NCBI GenBank assembly: GCA_021234155.1
Contig: JAJEKV010000036.1
Span: forward strand, 8,447,426-8,511,425
Origin: Isoetes taiwanensis
Lineage: Eukaryota > Streptophyta > Lycopodiopsida > Isoetales > Isoetaceae
Length of the DNA stretch: 64,000 nucleotides
Direction of reading: 5' to 3'
Part shown: positions 1 to 11,041 of the stretch, piece by piece
How positions within the stretch are numbered: the stretch's first letter is position 1
Layout: each line of letters opens with the position of its first letter
The notes under the pieces: generated by a model
Told to the model about the DNA's origin: nothing
The model's database searches: none
The model's input: only the letters and a program-made list of their open reading frames with translations
Made by a program: the position numbers and the translations under genes

Positions 1-1024
1 GACCTCCAATCCATTGTGGATATGGATGTTAATGAGGTAATCTGTACACAAACCGGCATTTTCAGACAGGAGAAAACGAAGAAGAACCAAGGAACAAGAA
101 ATGTTGAAGAAAAGACGCCAGAGGAAAAGAAGAAGAGAAGAAAAATTGGAGCTTGCAGAATTGGCAGAAGGATCCGGTTCATCAAGAAGTGCAAGCAGTA
201 AACGCCGTATTGTCCTTAGTTTGCTAATGTCTTTCCATAAACAGACCAAAAGAATGGAGGATGGCACGAAGAAAGAAATTTTACTTGATTTTTTGAGGGA
301 TAAAACATTGGAAAAATTCATAGGTGAAGAATTAAAGGATTTGGAAGCCAAGAGCATCGTTATAAGGAGGCTCACGGGACTCCATGCTGATCAATCAAAC
401 TCTCTACCAGCAATGACCCGCCTAGCGACCAAGAATAGTCTGCCTTGCAATATACGTACCCGCGCCGTCGCGGATTCGAAACAAGTGACAAAATCAGCCA
501 GCGAGATCTTGGAAAGGTATTAGGTGTTCACCCAAGAAACCTGCAAAAGGCAAAGAAAAAGAGGGAAGAGATCGATTACAATGGTGGGAAATGGGTTTCT
601 TATAAGAGGGCTAAAAGATTCGATGCAATTTTAGATGAACATATAGAAAAGATTCAAAAATTTTGGATTGAGAACACCAGAGTGTCTCCTAACACAAAGG
701 ATGTTAGAACTAGAAGATTGGAGAGAAATGTAAGAGAAGAACATGCTGCCCACTATCTGGAGGAATCACAGGTTAGTTTATTTCTGTTAATCATGTTTTC
801 TTAGTTATGGTGCTTAGTATGGTGGTGCATGTGGTGGTTATTGTGTTGTATAGTGTTTGTGGTGTACTGTATGCAGCATGTGAATTGTGTGTAGCTATAA
901 CTAACTGATCCTGAGATACAAATTTTTGTTGAATAAAGACAACTGTTGGAAAGTATGATATATTAAAAAAAGGATCTTACAAAATTTGGCTTTACAAAAT
1001 TTGGCTTTCCATTGAAAGCTCTGT
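1..1024 (+). mobile_element. 5' part of Sola-like DNA transposon, copy 1 (left end outside window)
   Basis: This stretch aligns almost base for base with 8,972-9,991, the 5' part of the complete element at 8,718-28,420. Similarity begins at base 1 and stops abruptly at about 1,024, after a shared run ending in AAAGCTCTGT. The window therefore starts inside a second copy of the same transposon, and its terminal inverted repeat should lie a few hundred bases upstream. Scattered single-base indels separate the two copies. Each carries private frameshifts, so both are decayed. The abrupt right end means copy 1 is a truncated or internally deleted derivative. Confidence 0.8.
22..804 (+). pseudogene. 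decayed N-terminal part of transposase, copy 1
   Basis: The conceptual protein starts with MDVNEVICTQTGI at base 22. It passes through a lysine/arginine-rich stretch and a serine-rich linker into a block reading KVLGVHPRNLQKAKKKREEI, followed by WVSYKRAKRFDAILDEH and FWIENTRVSPNTKDVRTRR. The block around ISQRDLGKVLGVHPRNL looks like a small helix-turn-helix DNA-binding domain, as in transposase N-termini. One extra T near base 60 shifts the frame relative to the copy at 8,993, and a second frame change lies near base 515, just before GKVLGV. The catalytic part is missing here; its counterpart in the other copy lies at 21.4-23.3 kb. The chosen ATG is the first one shared by both copies. Assignment to a transposase rests on the TIR-bounded second copy, not on this fragment. 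Confidence 0.65.
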
Positions 1025-3340
1025 ACTTCTATAGTCAAACGCCAGATCTGCTTATTCGCACTAAATCATCTTTGAGTGTGAGCTTGAAGAGCAGGCCGCT
1101 TAGCTCTGGGGAATAAATCATCTTCATCGATCTGGAGATAAATCACTTCGCCTTTTTTTTTTGTCCTTCCTGTTCGTGACCGGATTGGATTTGATCTCGA
1201 CCGTCAAATCGAAGATAAAATCTGGGCCGCCCAAATTAGGGCTGGGTCCAACACTTACAGAATAACTTTATAATATAGGATAAGAATTTTTTGCTGGCTT
1301 ATATTTTGGTTGTTCTTAGGTTCTCTTAGAAAAGCCTTTTTGGGGATCGAACCCAAGAAGTCCATGAGGCATAGTAATTTTTAAAGCATAGAGTTCTTCC
1401 AAAGTCTTCTTTTGTTTTTATTCTTATTTATAGTTTTTTAAGCCTAAGTTCGAGCTTTCAATGTTTTTGAACATTGATTCCTTTGTTTCAGATGAAAACT
1501 TAAACCTTTATCCAAGTTAAACGCTAGCTTGCTAACAATGTGATGGTGCATTTCACCCTAAGACACCATACTAAAGATTGCCACCATTTCTGCCATGTCC
1601 TGCTAGGTAGTTTTATGTTCAAAAGCTATAGGCCATAAAAATAGGGATAAGACAAAAAAAAAAATTCTCACTTGTTACTGCTTTGGACCAGCAATCCTTC
1701 GACGGGGATAGTTTACGCCCCATAAATCCATATCCTTCAATCAGTAGCCTTTTTGAAAACCGATGCCCATCCTCGCGAACTTTCTTCCAACCCTTCTTTG
1801 TATCGCAATGCCCAAAGTAAGAAAAATGTGGGAGGGAGGGGACACGGATGCGTAAAGAAAGAAAACAAACAATGCGGCAAATCCACAAACAATGCGACAA
1901 AAAAAAAATCTTTGTTGGAGTAACAATTTGTTTAAAAAGCCGCCGTTCTGCGGATCGATTGCGGCTAAAGATGCAAACCGAAAGCGAGAACCTCGGCTTA
2001 CGCAAATGTAGACTGTGTAAATGTAAAGCCTCATGCGCTTCTCACCAATGCTTCGACCTAGCCTCCGCAAATCCTAACCTCGGCCAAATCTAGATGGGGA
2101 TGCCTGCGCCCTTTGCCTCGGCAAAGAACGGATGGAGATGGGCATACGAAGATGCGAGATTGAAGGAGATTGAAGGTTGTAACCGCCCGCTTCATAAAAG
2201 CAAAAACCGCATCGAAGCTCGGCCGACAAGAAAGAGCGGCTTGCCCGGGTGGCTCGGCTCCAAGATTTTTGCACACCTATCCCTCCAGCCGCCTCTTCAG
2301 GCATGCACCCGGCCCCCTGCCCAGCACCCTGTCAAAACTATGAATCCGGCATTGATATGAACCCTGGCGTTGATATGAACCCTGTCAAAACTATGAACCC
2401 TGGCAGATCCGGATCTTTGAAGAGAAGCAAAGAGGTCCAGCAGAACATGATCAGAAGCTTAGAGATCGGAGAATGGCCAGGAAATCTGAATTTAGAAAAG
2501 AAGAAGGGGATTGGAGCCCGCCAAAAAAGCCCGCCGCCCACCGCCAAAGTGTTCGACCAATGAGATAGAACGACGAGGATCCAGATCTAAGCCCTTGGTT
2601 TATTTTTTATCCGACGGCCCTTATAAGTTTTCACATAATATTAAATTCAAACTTATCAATAGACATTTTTTCAATTCGAACTTATAAAAAAAAAACCCCT
2701 TGTGAATAGATAGATACTCTTATTGAATATATAGACATTTAGCAAATGATATTTCAATGGTCAATGGCTGATTGTCACTTGTAACTCAATATCTTCTAGG
2801 TTGTTTTCAATTCCAATAGCTCTGATAGCACAGGCATTGCAACCTCTTCCAAATTTGTTCATCTCTTGTTTCTGATTGACTGCCCCACATTTATCATCCC
2901 GGGAACCGACTATTTGAATTTCCCTTTTTGCTTTTTGTTCATATCAATGTGTCGTTGGTCCACGTACATCTACATTCTAAAATCATAGCTCGACTCAAAT
3001 TTGAAAATCTTAGCTATTGGGAATTAATCATAATAAGCCCTAGGTTAATTCATGCTGGTGCAAATAATCACTTCAACCTAATATAATAAACTCTCTACGC
3101 ACCTTTGTAAATTCATGAATGTCTCAGGTAATTGTCTATGAATATAAACCATAAATAAATTTGCAAATACTCAGACTTATCCATGTCTCAGATCATCTAG
3201 AGTTTCAAACCCTATTCAATGTTCTCTATCCGCTTCCAGCATCCAATATAATATAACATGACAAATTCCTGCATGCCATTCATGCATTAGCATTAATAAG
3301 GGAATCTAGGCACATCCTGGTGAACATGCTTCTTCTAAGA
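1025..3340. other. non-coding stretch, no gene recognised
   Basis: No reading frame here looks like a conserved protein. Frames at 1,619-2,563 overlap on both strands and are rich in Cys, Arg and Pro, as expected from chance GC-rich sequence. A short run at about 2,330-2,405 repeats a TATGAACCCTGGC-like motif about three times. The segment from about 2,640 is AT-rich. Confidence 0.5.
1334..1376 (-). repeat. tRNA T-arm-like motif, possible SINE remnant
   Basis: Read on the minus strand, the sequence TTGGGTTCGATCCCCAA forms a 5-bp stem around a 7-base TTCGATC loop. This is the shape and sequence of a tRNA T-arm, i.e. an RNA polymerase III B box. The same block (ATGGACTT, then TTGGGTTCGAT, then CCCAA and AAGGC) recurs on the minus strand at about 11,886-11,935. 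No clear A box was found upstream, so this may be a 5'-truncated SINE or a tRNA-derived remnant. Confidence 0.4.
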
Positions 3341-3399
3341 AGTTAAATTGGTTAGCCAAATTCTTTATTTTTCTATCCCTTCGTGTTTTGCCATGTCAT

Positions 3400-3985
3400 C
3401 ATCCATAGGTGCCAACTCACATGTTCATGCCATGTCATCGCCCATAATTTTTGAAAAAGTCGTCTCTTCAAAAATTATGGAGTTTGGTTTCTCTTTCTTA
3501 TGACACCTCGTCATTTCCAGTGCCATATCACCTTGCTTGCCACTATTACCTACTTATCTCGCTCAAAAAACACTCTTTTTTTCCTTTTGTACATTGGCCT
3601 AGTCATTTTCTATCTAAAGTGCATAAAATGCTTAGTCATCAAATCACATGCCACACCATCCAAAGAAATGCCATGTCACCATGGAGAAATATGTTAATGT
3701 TGAAAATTTGTCTATGCAAATTCTTCATTTTTCCACCTCAAGTCTCATCTTTGCCACCTCACCAAAATCATGCCATGGCATCTCTCATAATTTTTGCAAA
3801 TGCTCACCTTCTTAAAAAGAAAGTAGTTTGCTTGCTCCTTTGATGCCAACTCACATGTTCATGCCATGTCATCACCCATAATTTTCGCAAAAGTCACCTT
3901 TTCATATTTTGCCACCTCAAGTCTCATCTTTGCCACCTCACCAAAATCATGCCATGGCATCTACCATAATTTTTGCAAATCCAAT
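3400..3985. repeat. about 180-bp imperfect tandem duplication, CATGCCATGTCAT-rich
   Basis: The block CCACCTCAAGTCTCATC followed by TTGCCACCTCACC occurs at about 3,732 and again at about 3,911. Its partner block, CAACTCACATGTTCATGCC, occurs at about 3,412 and 3,846. The region is full of short CATGCCATG/GCCACCTC words that recur elsewhere in the window (for example 38.7-38.9, 50.3, 54.6-54.85 and 63.1 kb). No coding capacity is recognised. Confidence 0.55.
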
Positions 3986-4059
3986 TTGCAAAAGTTGACT
4001 TGTGCATGATGATGTGGCATGCCATTGGTGACATGTCATGCCAAGTAAGCAAGGCAAAG

Positions 4060-4500
4060 CCAATTCACAAGGGGAGATGCTCATCCGTCGTTAGGCCTTC
4101 AAAGAGGACATTTGGGGCAAGTTGCTTCCGGGGAGGTTTTAAGGATCCTTCTTCTGACGTCCACACCCTCCCTTTATAGTAGCTTAGCAAGGCCCTGGTA
4201 GTCAGCTCTTTAAGTTCTTGAAGTTCTTTCTATTAATCTATCCCTTGCCAACTCCCTTGCATAGCTTCAAGTTGGCTTCTTGTGTTTGACTGTTAAGCCA
4301 GGTTGAGGGTCAACATCGTGTTTGAGCCTATGTGGCACTCCAAGTGGTGGTATGGCGTGCCAAGTAAGCAAGGTCAAGGTTTTACTAGGCCAAAAATGAA
4401 AAGATGTCCATCTTTGGTCTTTTCATTGGGTGATGTTGGCAAATTTTGGGTGACATGGCAAGATGGTGGTGATATGGACATGATGACATTTTGGGTCTCT
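4060..4500. repeat. diverged fragment of the foldback/19-bp-satellite repeat family
   Basis: Bases about 4,095-4,170 match the block found at 5,560-5,640, 6,900-6,960, 15,440-15,510 and 16,310-16,400 (GGTTTTAAGGAT...CTTCTGACGTC...ACCCTCCCT). Bases about 4,312-4,490 match, in inverse orientation, 17,035-17,165 and 17,780-17,890 (reverse complement of the segment containing GACCAAAGATGGACATC). Both halves of the larger family at 14.6-19.1 kb are thus present here in short, decayed form. Confidence 0.6.
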
Positions 4501-5379
4501 GTAGCATGTTATCATGAGAAGTGTCTCTGTTATTACATAGACATTTATCGTGATCCAAACTACAATTTTATTTGCACATGATATTAGGCCCTATTCAAAC
4601 TTGTGTCAGTTGAAATCATGCAAAAAACCCTTATCAAGCTCGAGATCCAAAAAAATGCTTGCGATGGTTTTCCGTGACAGTTCACTGACAGAATTTTTGA
4701 TCCAATTTGGACTCGTTTTTCTCCATCATTCTAGTTCCAAATTAGGCCAAATTTTTTGTTCCTACAACTTTTCTCTGATAGTCATTGCAAAAACCATGCA
4801 AAATTGTTCAGTAAACCTCGAGATATCATAATTTGAGTGTGCAGACGTTGTTTTATCTCGGGGAAGTGCACTGGCCAAATTTTCTTCCAACTTTGAACTT
4901 GATTTTCTCAGACATTCCATATCCAAATTGAGCAAAAATTTTTCCTACATCTCACCAGAACTTTTCGTTGGTTGCATCTTCAAAAATCATTTGAACAAGA
5001 TCAGCACAACTCAAGATATTCAGATATGAGTGCAACTACCTCATTTTCCTTTAGGGATCCTAATGTAATTGATGACTTTTTGCATAATTTTGGACAAAGA
5101 TACACTGCCTTAAACAACCTGGAGGTTCTAACACACCATATCCATATCAAAGCATGCGTATGAACAAACGCACCTAAGAAGTGTCATCGTATATATGCGT
5201 ATCCCAAAATGATTCAGTGGGCATGGGAGAGGAAGACAAGCCATATGATCAGATTTTTCAGGATGCATTAGAATTTATGAAAAGGTCAATAATTCCAACT
5301 CTTTAGAGTGCTTCTATTCAAGACAATCTGTATACAATCACCTCTTGACTTCGAATGGAAGGAAAATAGATCCAAAAAT
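4501..5379. other. non-coding stretch, no gene recognised
   Basis: Only short, unconvincing frames occur. The text between about 4,550 and 5,150 has the look of an old transposon leader or LTR-like sequence (repeated CCAAATT, TCGAGAT words), but no terminal repeats or conserved protein motifs are visible. Confidence 0.4.
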
Positions 5380-7036
5380 AGATCTGTCAATTCCTATTGC
5401 TTCACGTTTTCAACTACAGCTTCTCGACCATGTCCGAAGTGCAACTGACCAAAACTTGACCTCCATAATGTAAACCATTCAATAACCTAGCAACACACAG
5501 GGTTTTCGTTTCGGAGGCCATACCTAGTCAGATTCGACTAGGATCTTGCACAATGTCATTACGTAGAGGGAGGGTGTTGATGCCAGAAGATGAACCCTTA
5601 AAACCTTTCAGAAGAAATTCGCCCCAAAGGTCCTCTCCTGAAGGCCCCAGGCCACGGACGAGCAGCTCTCCCACTTCAGAACTATGAACTAGCTCTTCCA
5701 ATGGACTCAGAACATTGACATTACTCTGGGGACCAAGTTTCATGGGCAAAGGCCACCACTTCTCCAAGAAGCGCCAAAGTAGCTCATGTCCAACACGTTC
5801 GTAATCAATTGGCCTAGGAGATGGTTGCGGAATAATGCCATGTCACGCGTTCGTGTCTATTTCGTTGCAAAAAATGACCATATAACTTGGTTTCTAGGGT
5901 AATTTTGCCATTTTGAATGACATGGCGAAGTCGAATCTCCATTCCGGAGCCTTTGTACTGCAAAAATGACAAAACACTTGGCTTTCTATAGGGGTCGCAT
6001 GTTGGAACCCACGTGGCATGTTTGAGCCACCTTGGATCTAACCGTTGAAGGTTTTAAGGATCTGTCTTCTGGCTTCAATACCCTCCCTCTACATGATGAC
6101 ATTGTGCAAGATCCTGGTCGAATCTGACTAGGATATGGCCTCTGAAACGTAAACCCTGTGTGTTGCGAGGTTATTGAAGGGTTTATATTATGGAGGTCGA
6201 GTTTTAGTCGGTTGCACTTGAACATGGTCAAGAAGCTACAGTTGAAAACATGAAGCAATAGGAACTGACGGAATGGGGTTTGGATTTATCCTCCTCCCAG
6301 TGTGGCAACTAGAAGTCAAGAGCGCCTTTTGCAGTAGCAAAACTGTTTGGGATCATTCGGGATGGCCAATAGATCCAAACTCTACTATTTTAGTTGCCAT
6401 GGCTCTGCATGCATGTTTAGAAAAGATGCACCTAGTTATCCAAGAAAATGATCACGTTTTGGCCTCCGAAACATAAACCCTACAACAACCTAGCAACATA
6501 CAAGGTTTACTTTTCGGAGGCCAAAACGTGGCCGTTTTTTTGGATAACTAGGTACACCTTTTCTAAACATGCATGCAGAGACATGGCAACTAAAATAACA
6601 GAGTTTAAACCTATTGGTTATCCCGAATGATCCCAAACAGTTTTGCTACTGCAAAAGGCGTTCATGACTTCTAGTTGCCACACTGGGAGGAGGATAAATC
6701 CAAACCCCATTCCGTCAGTTCCTATTGCTTTATGTTTTCAACTGTAGCTTCTTGACCATGTCCCAAGTGCAACCGACTAAAACTCAACCTCCATAATGTA
6801 AACCCTTCAATAACCTCGCAACACACAGGGTTTACGTTTCAGAGGCCATATCCTAGTCAGATTCGACCAGGATCTTGCACAATGTCATCACGTAGAGGGA
6901 GGGTATTGAAGCCAGAAGACGGATCCTTAAAACCTTCCGGAAGCAGTTTGCCCCAAAGGTCCTCCCAAAGGCCCCTGGCCATGGACGAGCAATTCTCCCA
7001 CTCTGGAACTCTGAACTGTGAAACGACTCTGCCAAT
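5380..7036. repeat. foldback-type dispersed repeat, copy at 5.4-7.0 kb
   Basis: This repeat is made of alternating inverted blocks. 5,380-5,980 reads in one direction, about 6,047-6,490 in the opposite direction, and about 6,493-6,936 returns, so the last two form a near-perfect palindrome. The same sequence builds the palindrome at 15.1-16.7 kb. A short conceptual peptide ending in INTLPLRDDIVQDPGRI recurs in every copy (about 5,528, 6,857, 15,545, 16,277). It is probably only a by-product of copying, since no protein family was recognised. At about 5,985-6,035 lies a short stretch of the 19-bp motif GCATGTTTGAGCCACCTTG, which is massively expanded in the other copy. The repeat is broken at 7,036 by a CACTA-like end. 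Confidence 0.75.
6047..6936. repeat. ~890-bp palindrome (arms ~440 bp)
   Basis: The two arms are reverse complements around a centre at about 6,491. The left arm ends in CACGTTTTGGCCTCCGAAAC and the right arm begins with the complement, TTTCGGAGGCCAAAACGTG. The outer ends carry GAAGGTTTTAAGGAT and ATCCTTAAAACCTTC. Arms differ by scattered substitutions, so the structure is not a recent assembly join. A transcript across it would fold into a long hairpin. Confidence 0.8.
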
Positions 7037-7379
7037 CACTACCACCCCAAAACTGGGTCCACATGTTGTTTTTTAGTGTCTTTTTTGCAAAAAACACCCA
7101 AAAACTACTGATGTTGTTTTTGTCCGGATTTGCTAGAAATGGCGTGTGGTTTTTAGCATAAATTTTAGACATCTTCTTTTTTTCAAAAATCTACACGTAG
7201 AATTTTGCAACTTTCTCTACATGTGGTTCTTGCAAAAACATCAAAAGTCAACATGTTGTTTTCAAGTGTTGTTTTCAAGTGTTGTTCTTTTACAAAAAAA
7301 GACATCAAAAGACTACGTGTAGAGTTTTGTCCGGATTTGCCAAAAACTATGTGTGGCTTTTTGTTAAATTCAGAAGGTG
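7037..7379. mobile_element. CACTA-like left terminus and subterminal region
   Basis: The foldback repeat is interrupted exactly after ...GACTCTGCCAAT, where other copies continue with GGACTCAAAACG. The new sequence starts CACTACCACCCCAAAACTGG. It then has repeated ACATGTTGTTTTT and CTACGTGTAG words, typical of the subterminal repeats of CACTA (EnSpm) elements. The ends of the nested element at 11,042 and 20,907 are similar: CACT, then ACCCC, then TTGGTCCAC. The matching right end was not found, so this element is either longer than the window shows or has lost its 3' end. No CACTA transposase is recognised. Confidence 0.5.
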
Positions 7380-8717
7380 ACATGTAGTTTTTACATGTTG
7401 TTTTTGTTTGAGCACATTTATCTACCTGTAGGATTAGCATCTCTTTCTACATGTTGTTTATAAAAATAGGTGCATTGATTTCCTCAAAGCAGACATGTGG
7501 CTTTTTGTTAAATTCGGAAGGTGTGATGTGTAGTTTTTACATGTTGTTTTTGTTTGAGCACATTTATCTACCGTAGGATTAGCATCTCTTTCTACATGTT
7601 GTTTATAAAAATAGGTCGTTGATTTCCTCAAAGCGGACATGTGGCTTTTTGTTAAATTCAGAAGGTGACATGTAGTTTTTACATGTTGTTTTTGTTTGAG
7701 CACATTTATCTACCTGTAGGATTAGCATCTCTTTCTACATGTTGTTTATAAAAATAGGTGCGTTGATTTCCTCAAAGCAGACATGTGGCTTTTTGTTAAA
7801 TTCATACATGTTGTTTTTGTTCGAGCACATTTATCTACCTGTAGGATTAGCATCTCTTTCTACATGTTGTTTATAAAAATAGGTGCGTTGATTTCCTCAA
7901 AAGCGAGACATGTGGCTTTTGTTAAATTGAGAAGGTGACATGTAGTTTTTACATGTTGTTTTTGTTCGAGCACATTTATCTACCTGTAGGATTAGCATCT
8001 CTTTCTACATGTTGTTTATAAAAATAGGTGCGTTGATTTCCTCAAAGCAGACATGTGGTTTTTGTTAAATTGAAGGTGACATGTAGTTTTTACATGTTGT
8101 TTTTGTTCGAGCACATTTATCTACCTGTAGGATTAGCATCTCTTTCTACATGTTGTTTATAAAAATAGGTGTGTTGATTTTCTCAAAGCAGACATGTGGC
8201 TTTTTGTTAAATTCAGAAGGTGACATGTAGTTTTTACATGTTGTTTTTGTTTGAGCACATTTATCTACCTGTAGGATTAGCATCTCTTTCTACATGTTGT
8301 TTATAAAAATAGGTGTGTTGATTTCCTCAAAGCAGACATGTGGCTTTTTGTTAAATTCAGAAGGTGACATGTAGTTTTTTTACATGTTGTTTTTGTTCAA
8401 GCACATTTATCTACGTAGGATTAGCATCTCTTTCTACATGTTGTTTATAAAAATAGGTGCGTTGATTTCCTCAAAGCAGACATGTGGCTTTTTGTTAAAT
8501 TCAGAAGGTGACATGTAGTTTTTACATGTTGTTTTTGTTTGAGCACATTTATCTACCTGTAGGATTAGCATCTCTTTCTACATGTTGTTTATAAAAATAG
8601 GTGTGTTGATTTCCTCAAAGCAGACATGTGGCTTTTTGTTAAATTCAGAAGGTGACATGTAGTTTTTACATGTTGTTTTTGTTTGAGCACATTTATCTAC
8701 CTGTAGGATTAGCATCT
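7380..8717. repeat. 144-bp tandem repeat array, about ten units
   Basis: The landmark GGATTAGCAT recurs at 7,431, 7,576, 7,719, 7,844, 7,989, 8,130, 8,274, 8,418, 8,562 and 8,706. Spacing is mostly 141-145 bases, with one short unit of 125. Each unit contains ACATGTAGTTTTTACATGTT and CTACATGTTGTTTATAAAAA blocks that are partly self-complementary. Units are very similar, so the array expanded or was homogenised recently. The last unit is cut at 8,717 by the transposon and the array resumes at 28,421. Confidence 0.9.
8714..8717. other. target-site duplication ATCT, left
   Basis: The uninterrupted 144-bp unit reads GATTAGCATCTCTTTCTAC. Here the left flank ends GATTAGCATCT and the right flank, at 28,421, begins ATCTCTTTCTAC. 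Joining them requires removing one copy of ATCT, so a 4-bp target duplication is proved by the ten intact neighbouring units. Confidence 0.9.
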
Positions 8718-8739
8718 GGGTAAAAGCACGCTGTGGTGT
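8718..8739 (+). repeat. left 22-bp terminal inverted repeat
   Basis: It begins GGGTAAAAGCACGCTGTGG and is identical over 22 bases to the reverse complement of 28,399-28,420. Similarity stops at base 23 on both sides (TCCAATT against ATCAAAA). Confidence 0.95.
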
Positions 8740-8992
8740 TCCAATTCGGCTGTCCCCCCTGTCCCCCCAAAATGTGGCGTTGCATCCACCACTTTTGTGG
8801 TATGAAAGTATAATTATGGCACCGCTCAGCTGCCAGTATTTAAGAATAGAGTCCCGCTCAGCTGTGGGGGAAATTCTAATTTCAAAAACTAAAATTCAAA
8901 TTCAAATTCCTATTCTTTGGCCCCTTCCTGTTCTTTGCCTGCGTCCTGTTCTTTGGCTCCCTCCCTGCTGCGACCTCCAATCCATTGTGGAT

Positions 8993-9757
8993 ATGGATGT
9001 TAATGAGGTAATCTGTACACAAACCGGCATTTCAGACAGGAGAAAACGAAGAAGAACCAAGGAACAAGAAATGTTGAAGAAAAGACGCCAGAGGAAAAGA
9101 AGAAGAGAAGAAAAATTGGAGCTTGCAGAATTGGCAGAAGGATCCGGTTCATCAAGAAGTGCAAGCAGTAAACGCCGTATTGTCCTTAGTTTGCTAATGT
9201 CTTTCCATAAACAGACCAAAAGAATGGAGGATGGCACGAAGAAAGAAATTTTACTTGATTTTTTGAGGGATAAAACATTGGAAAAATTCATAGGTGAAGA
9301 ATTAAAGGATTTGGAAGCCAAGAGCATCGTTATAAGGAGCCTCTGGGACTCCATGCAGACTGTCAAACTCTCTACCAGCAATGGCGCCTAGCGACCAAGA
9401 ATAGTCTGCTTTGCAATAATACAGTACCGCCGCGCGTGATTCTGAAACAAGTGACAAAATCAGCCGGTGAGATCTTGGAAAGGTATTAGGTGTTCACCCA
9501 AGAAACACGCAAAAAGGCAAAGAAAAAAGAGGGAAGAGATCGATTACAATGGTGGGAAATGGGTTTCTTATAAGAGGGCTAAAAGATTCGATGCAATTTT
9601 AGATGAACATATAGAAAAGATTCAAAAATTTTGGATTGAGAACACCAGAGTGTCTCCTAACACAAAGGATGTTAGAACTAGAAGATTGGAGAGAAATGTA
9701 AGAGAAGAACATCTGCCCACTATCCGGAGGAATCACGGGTTAGTTTATTTACATTAA
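8993..9757 (+). pseudogene. decayed N-terminal part of Sola-like transposase
   Basis: Starting at the ATG at 8,993, the frame gives MDVNEVICTQTGI, a very basic region (KKRRQRKRRREEK), a serine-rich linker, then IVLSLLMSFHKQTKRM and FLRDKTLEKFIGEEL. It stops at 9,391. The next block, from about 9,467 in a shifted frame, carries IDYNGGKWVSYKRAKRFDA and FWIENTRVSPNTKDVRTRR. Compared with copy 1, the HTH-like LGVHPRNLQK stretch is broken by extra A bases in a homopolymer near 9,513-9,533. The basic stretch may be a nuclear-localisation or DNA-contact region. Frame breaks show that this gene cannot make full-length protein. It is followed by about 11.7 kb of other sequence before the catalytic part resumes. 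Confidence 0.65.
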
Positions 9758-9991
9758 TCATGTTTTCTTAGTTATGGTGCTTAGTATGGTGGTGCATGTG
9801 GTGGTTATTGTGTTGTATAGTGTTTGTGGTGTACTGTATGCAGCATGTGAATTGTGTGTAGCTATAACTAACTGATCCTGAGATACAAATTTTTGTTGAA
9901 TAAAGACAACCTGTTGGAAAGTATGATATATTAAAAAAGGATCTTACAAAATTTGGCTTTACAAAATTTGGCTTTCCATTGAAAGCTCTGT

Positions 9992-10690
9992 GCAGAACTA
10001 AATTTACATGCATGATTTCCTAAGCAACAGAAATCTTTGGTATGATCGGGCTCGAGAACCGGTGCATCCAAAATTATTGTTTTTCGCACTAAAGCATCTA
10101 AGCTTTCTGCAGTCATCCGAGAATTTAACAGGGATGAGGTTTTGTGCTTCTTCGCATCCCCCGGTGGTAAGTGCACGCAACTCGCCGGTAAAATCATTTA
10201 TTCGCAGAGTCGAGGCGGACAAGTGATGAGAGAACAAATATACCGTGCCCTTGCGAAAGATGTAACATAAGCTCATGAACTCGTCTAAGAGCTCTCTTCT
10301 CATCAATCGACTCCAAGCATAGCCATTGAAGGCCCAAACATCCGACTGTTGTATGCCTTTAGGTTTGATTCGAAATCGGCAAAGAAGGTGGATTTAGGCA
10401 TATCCACCTTCGAGAGATTTATCACGAGCCCCTGTTTAACATGTGCGAATGCCCTCCTCGCTCACCCTACAATAGCCGTAGTGATCTCTGAACATCCCTC
10501 CTACCATGTTGCCGGAATGAACTTCTTCGATTTGGCGCGAATTGGGAATGAAACGCCAAAAATCAGACGTAGGAGGATTTAGGACCCAGATCCTTTTCTA
10601 ATGATTAGAAGAGGAATGTAATTATTATCAGGGTGTACGAATTTTAGAAGTGTTTATGAGAGCAGGCTAGGCAGATTTTTTATGTCAGAC
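9992..10690 (+). other. transposon interior of unclear function
   Basis: Frames at 10,008-10,226 (no clear family) and 10,349-10,582 (contains STFERFITSPCLTCANALL) may be relics of transposase exons, but I recognise no motif. A small perfect hairpin lies at about 10,384-10,412: GAAGGTGGAT, a short loop, then ATATCCACCTTC. The segment ends where the TG-rich microsatellite begins. Confidence 0.35.
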
Positions 10691-10693
10691 GAA

Positions 10694-11041
10694 ATAGGAT
10701 AAAAGTGATGTGATGTGATGTGTGGTGTCGTGATGGTGTGGTGTGGTGTGGTGTGGTGTGGGTTGCGTTATGTCCATGGTGTCATGTGGGTGTGTGCATG
10801 TTAATGTATGATCTGGAGAATCTCCCCCCTCACCCCACCACACCCCATCTATCCCACCACCATAGACTACCACTACATCTTTGCGACCACCACATTACCA
10901 CCACATGCACACACATCCCACCACATCCCACGCCACACCCCTCCACCACCACCACCACACTCCACCACCACCACATCACACCACAATCCACAACACCACA
11001 CCACACCACCACCACTACACCCCCCCACCACACTCCACCAC
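10694..11041. repeat. GTGGTG/CACCAC inverted microsatellite array, first
   Basis: About 100 bases of GTGATG/GTGGTG repeats switch after a short unique spacer (about 10,765-10,830) to CACCAC/CCACCACCAC repeats. The two halves are roughly reverse complementary. The CA-rich half is cut at about 11,042 by the nested CACTA-like element and a similar CA-rich array continues at 20,908. All long reading frames here are repeat artefacts. Confidence 0.8.

Noticed and set aside
1848-2563. Overlapping 60-128 codon frames on both strands
   Set aside because: They are mutually overlapping, rich in Cys/Arg/Pro, have no recognisable domain and are expected in GC-richer random sequence.
4584-4610. TTAGGCCCTATTCAAAC, resembling the start of a PIF/Harbinger MITE
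   Set aside because: No matching inverted end with a second TTA could be found downstream.
5528-5767. Recurrent 60-90 codon frame ending INTLPLRDDIVQDPGRI in several copies
   Set aside because: Its recurrence follows from the repeat family itself; frames differ in length and carry no known motif, so a peptide gene is not supported.
7380-8717. Regular repeats that could suggest a CRISPR array
   Set aside because: The repeats are contiguous 144-bp units without variable spacers, no cas genes are present, and the DNA is eukaryotic.
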